64,000 nt of DNA, taken from Spirochaetota bacterium (GTDB lineage Bacteria > Spirochaetota > UBA4802 > UBA5550). This document shows positions 63,627 through 64,000 of this stretch, piece by piece; the stretch's first letter is position 1, and the number at the start of each line of letters is the position of its first letter. The notes beneath the pieces were generated by a model. It made no database searches. It saw only the letters and a list, made by a program, of their open reading frames with translations, and was not told the origin of the DNA. The translations under genes and the position numbers were made by a program. The stretch lies in NCBI GenBank assembly GCA_017999915.1, contig JAGNKX010000002.1, forward strand, positions 124,001 through 188,000, read 5' to 3'.

Positions 63627-64000
63627 TCAGTGGGCATGCATCGATGAGCCGATAAACATTGCCGACAGGACCGTGAAAATAAAGGCCTGCAGCCACGCCA
63701 CAAGAAGCATTTCAAGAGCGTAGATCATCAGTGAACCCACAATCGAGCCGATACCGACAAAGTAAGACTGGAACATCATGACCAGGAATATGAATATCAG
63801 GATAACGACGTGTCCCGCGGTCATGTTCGCGAAAAGACGGACAGTCAGCGCAAAAGGCTTAATGAGAAGACCGATAAGCTCGATCGGCCACAGGAGACAG
63901 AGCCCGAGTATGAACGGCACACCATGGGGAACGGTGCCCTTGTAAATCCAGAGAGGACCCTGCTTGACGAAACCGACTCCCAGGATCAGAACAAGGGTAA
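63627..64000 (-). CDS. atpB: ATP synthase a subunit, N-terminal part beyond the window
   Basis: Only the last 123 codons are in the window; the frame stays open through position 64000. The visible part includes [20 protein letters not shown], the segment [16 protein letters not shown] with the essential arginine facing the c ring, and two final membrane helices. The upstream residues ([19 protein letters not shown]) are in frame, so the ATG inside this stretch is not the true start. Confidence 0.93.
   Translation of the reverse strand, partial: TLVLILGVGFVKQGPLWIYKGTVPHGVPFILGLCLLWPIELIGLLIKPFALTVRLFANMTAGHVVILIFIFLVMMFQSYFVGIGSIVGSLMIYALEMLLVAWLQAFIFTVLSAMFIGSSMHAH

Overview
The window reads as chromosomal DNA of a moderately GC-rich spirochaete, most plausibly a free-living relative of the Leptospirales. 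This is inferred from gene content alone: a complete chemotaxis operon, a FliG flagellar switch protein, an F-type (not V-type) ATP synthase operon, many STAS, PAS, GAF and SpoIIE signalling proteins, and a secreted helical protein that may resemble the leptospiral flagellar protein FcpA. No rRNA, tRNA, CRISPR array or intact insertion sequence was seen.

Layout. 0.2-7.5 kb: a lipoprotein, then an eight-gene minus-strand operon cheA-STAS-cheY-cheW-cheD(catalytic residues lost)-cheR-cheD-cheB behind a good sigma70-type promoter. 7.8-11.8 kb: a lytic transglycosylase, a SpoIIAA-like protein, translationally coupled rnfB-fliG, and an orphan GHKL ATPase. 11.9-15.7 kb: a structured intergenic element, a radical SAM protein, a large exported protein and a decayed C1q-like lipoprotein gene. 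15.7-18.4 kb: a tandem array of the palindrome CCGATAACTATCGG, then a three-gene operon (COG1900/DUF39, UPF0280, NIL-ferredoxin) matching the sulfide-to-homocysteine system of methanogens. 18.4-24.4 kb: a lipid locus with fatty acyl-AMP ligase, acyl carrier protein, serine palmitoyltransferase-like enzyme and GNAT acyltransferase in one operon, and a divergent reductase very like eukaryotic 3-ketodihydrosphingosine reductase; together a candidate (dihydro)ceramide pathway.

24.4-31.8 kb: the FcpA-like candidate, a DnaC-like ATPase with folK, an umuD/RHH/umuC mutagenesis group, a MarR regulator with its operator and a hotdog-fold protein, an SRAP protein and a very small gene. 31.8-36.1 kb: three tandem small heat-shock genes behind a perfect CIRCE element, an exported protein and a PanP-like decarboxylase. 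36.4-41.5 kb: STAS and ArsR proteins, an outer-membrane barrel interrupted by an in-frame amber codon, a DnaQ-WYL fusion, murB and a coiled-coil protein. 41.6-49.3 kb: cysS-rlmB, lepA, an HD hydrolase and an alpha-glucan phosphorylase. 49.4-57.2 kb: a five-gene signalling operon (large acidic protein, GAF/degenerate GGDEF, FGE-like, PAS-SpoIIE phosphatase, PAS histidine kinase). 57.2-57.8 kb: a chain of hairpins, several with a GGA loop like CsrA-binding sites. 57.8-64 kb: the F1Fo ATP synthase operon atpBEFHAGDC, cut at the right edge inside atpB.

The points most worth following up are the putative sphingolipid locus, the GGA-loop hairpin elements (possible CsrA-titrating RNAs), the pairing of an intact CheD with a CheD pseudo-enzyme, and the CCGATAACTATCGG arrays spaced by whole helical turns.
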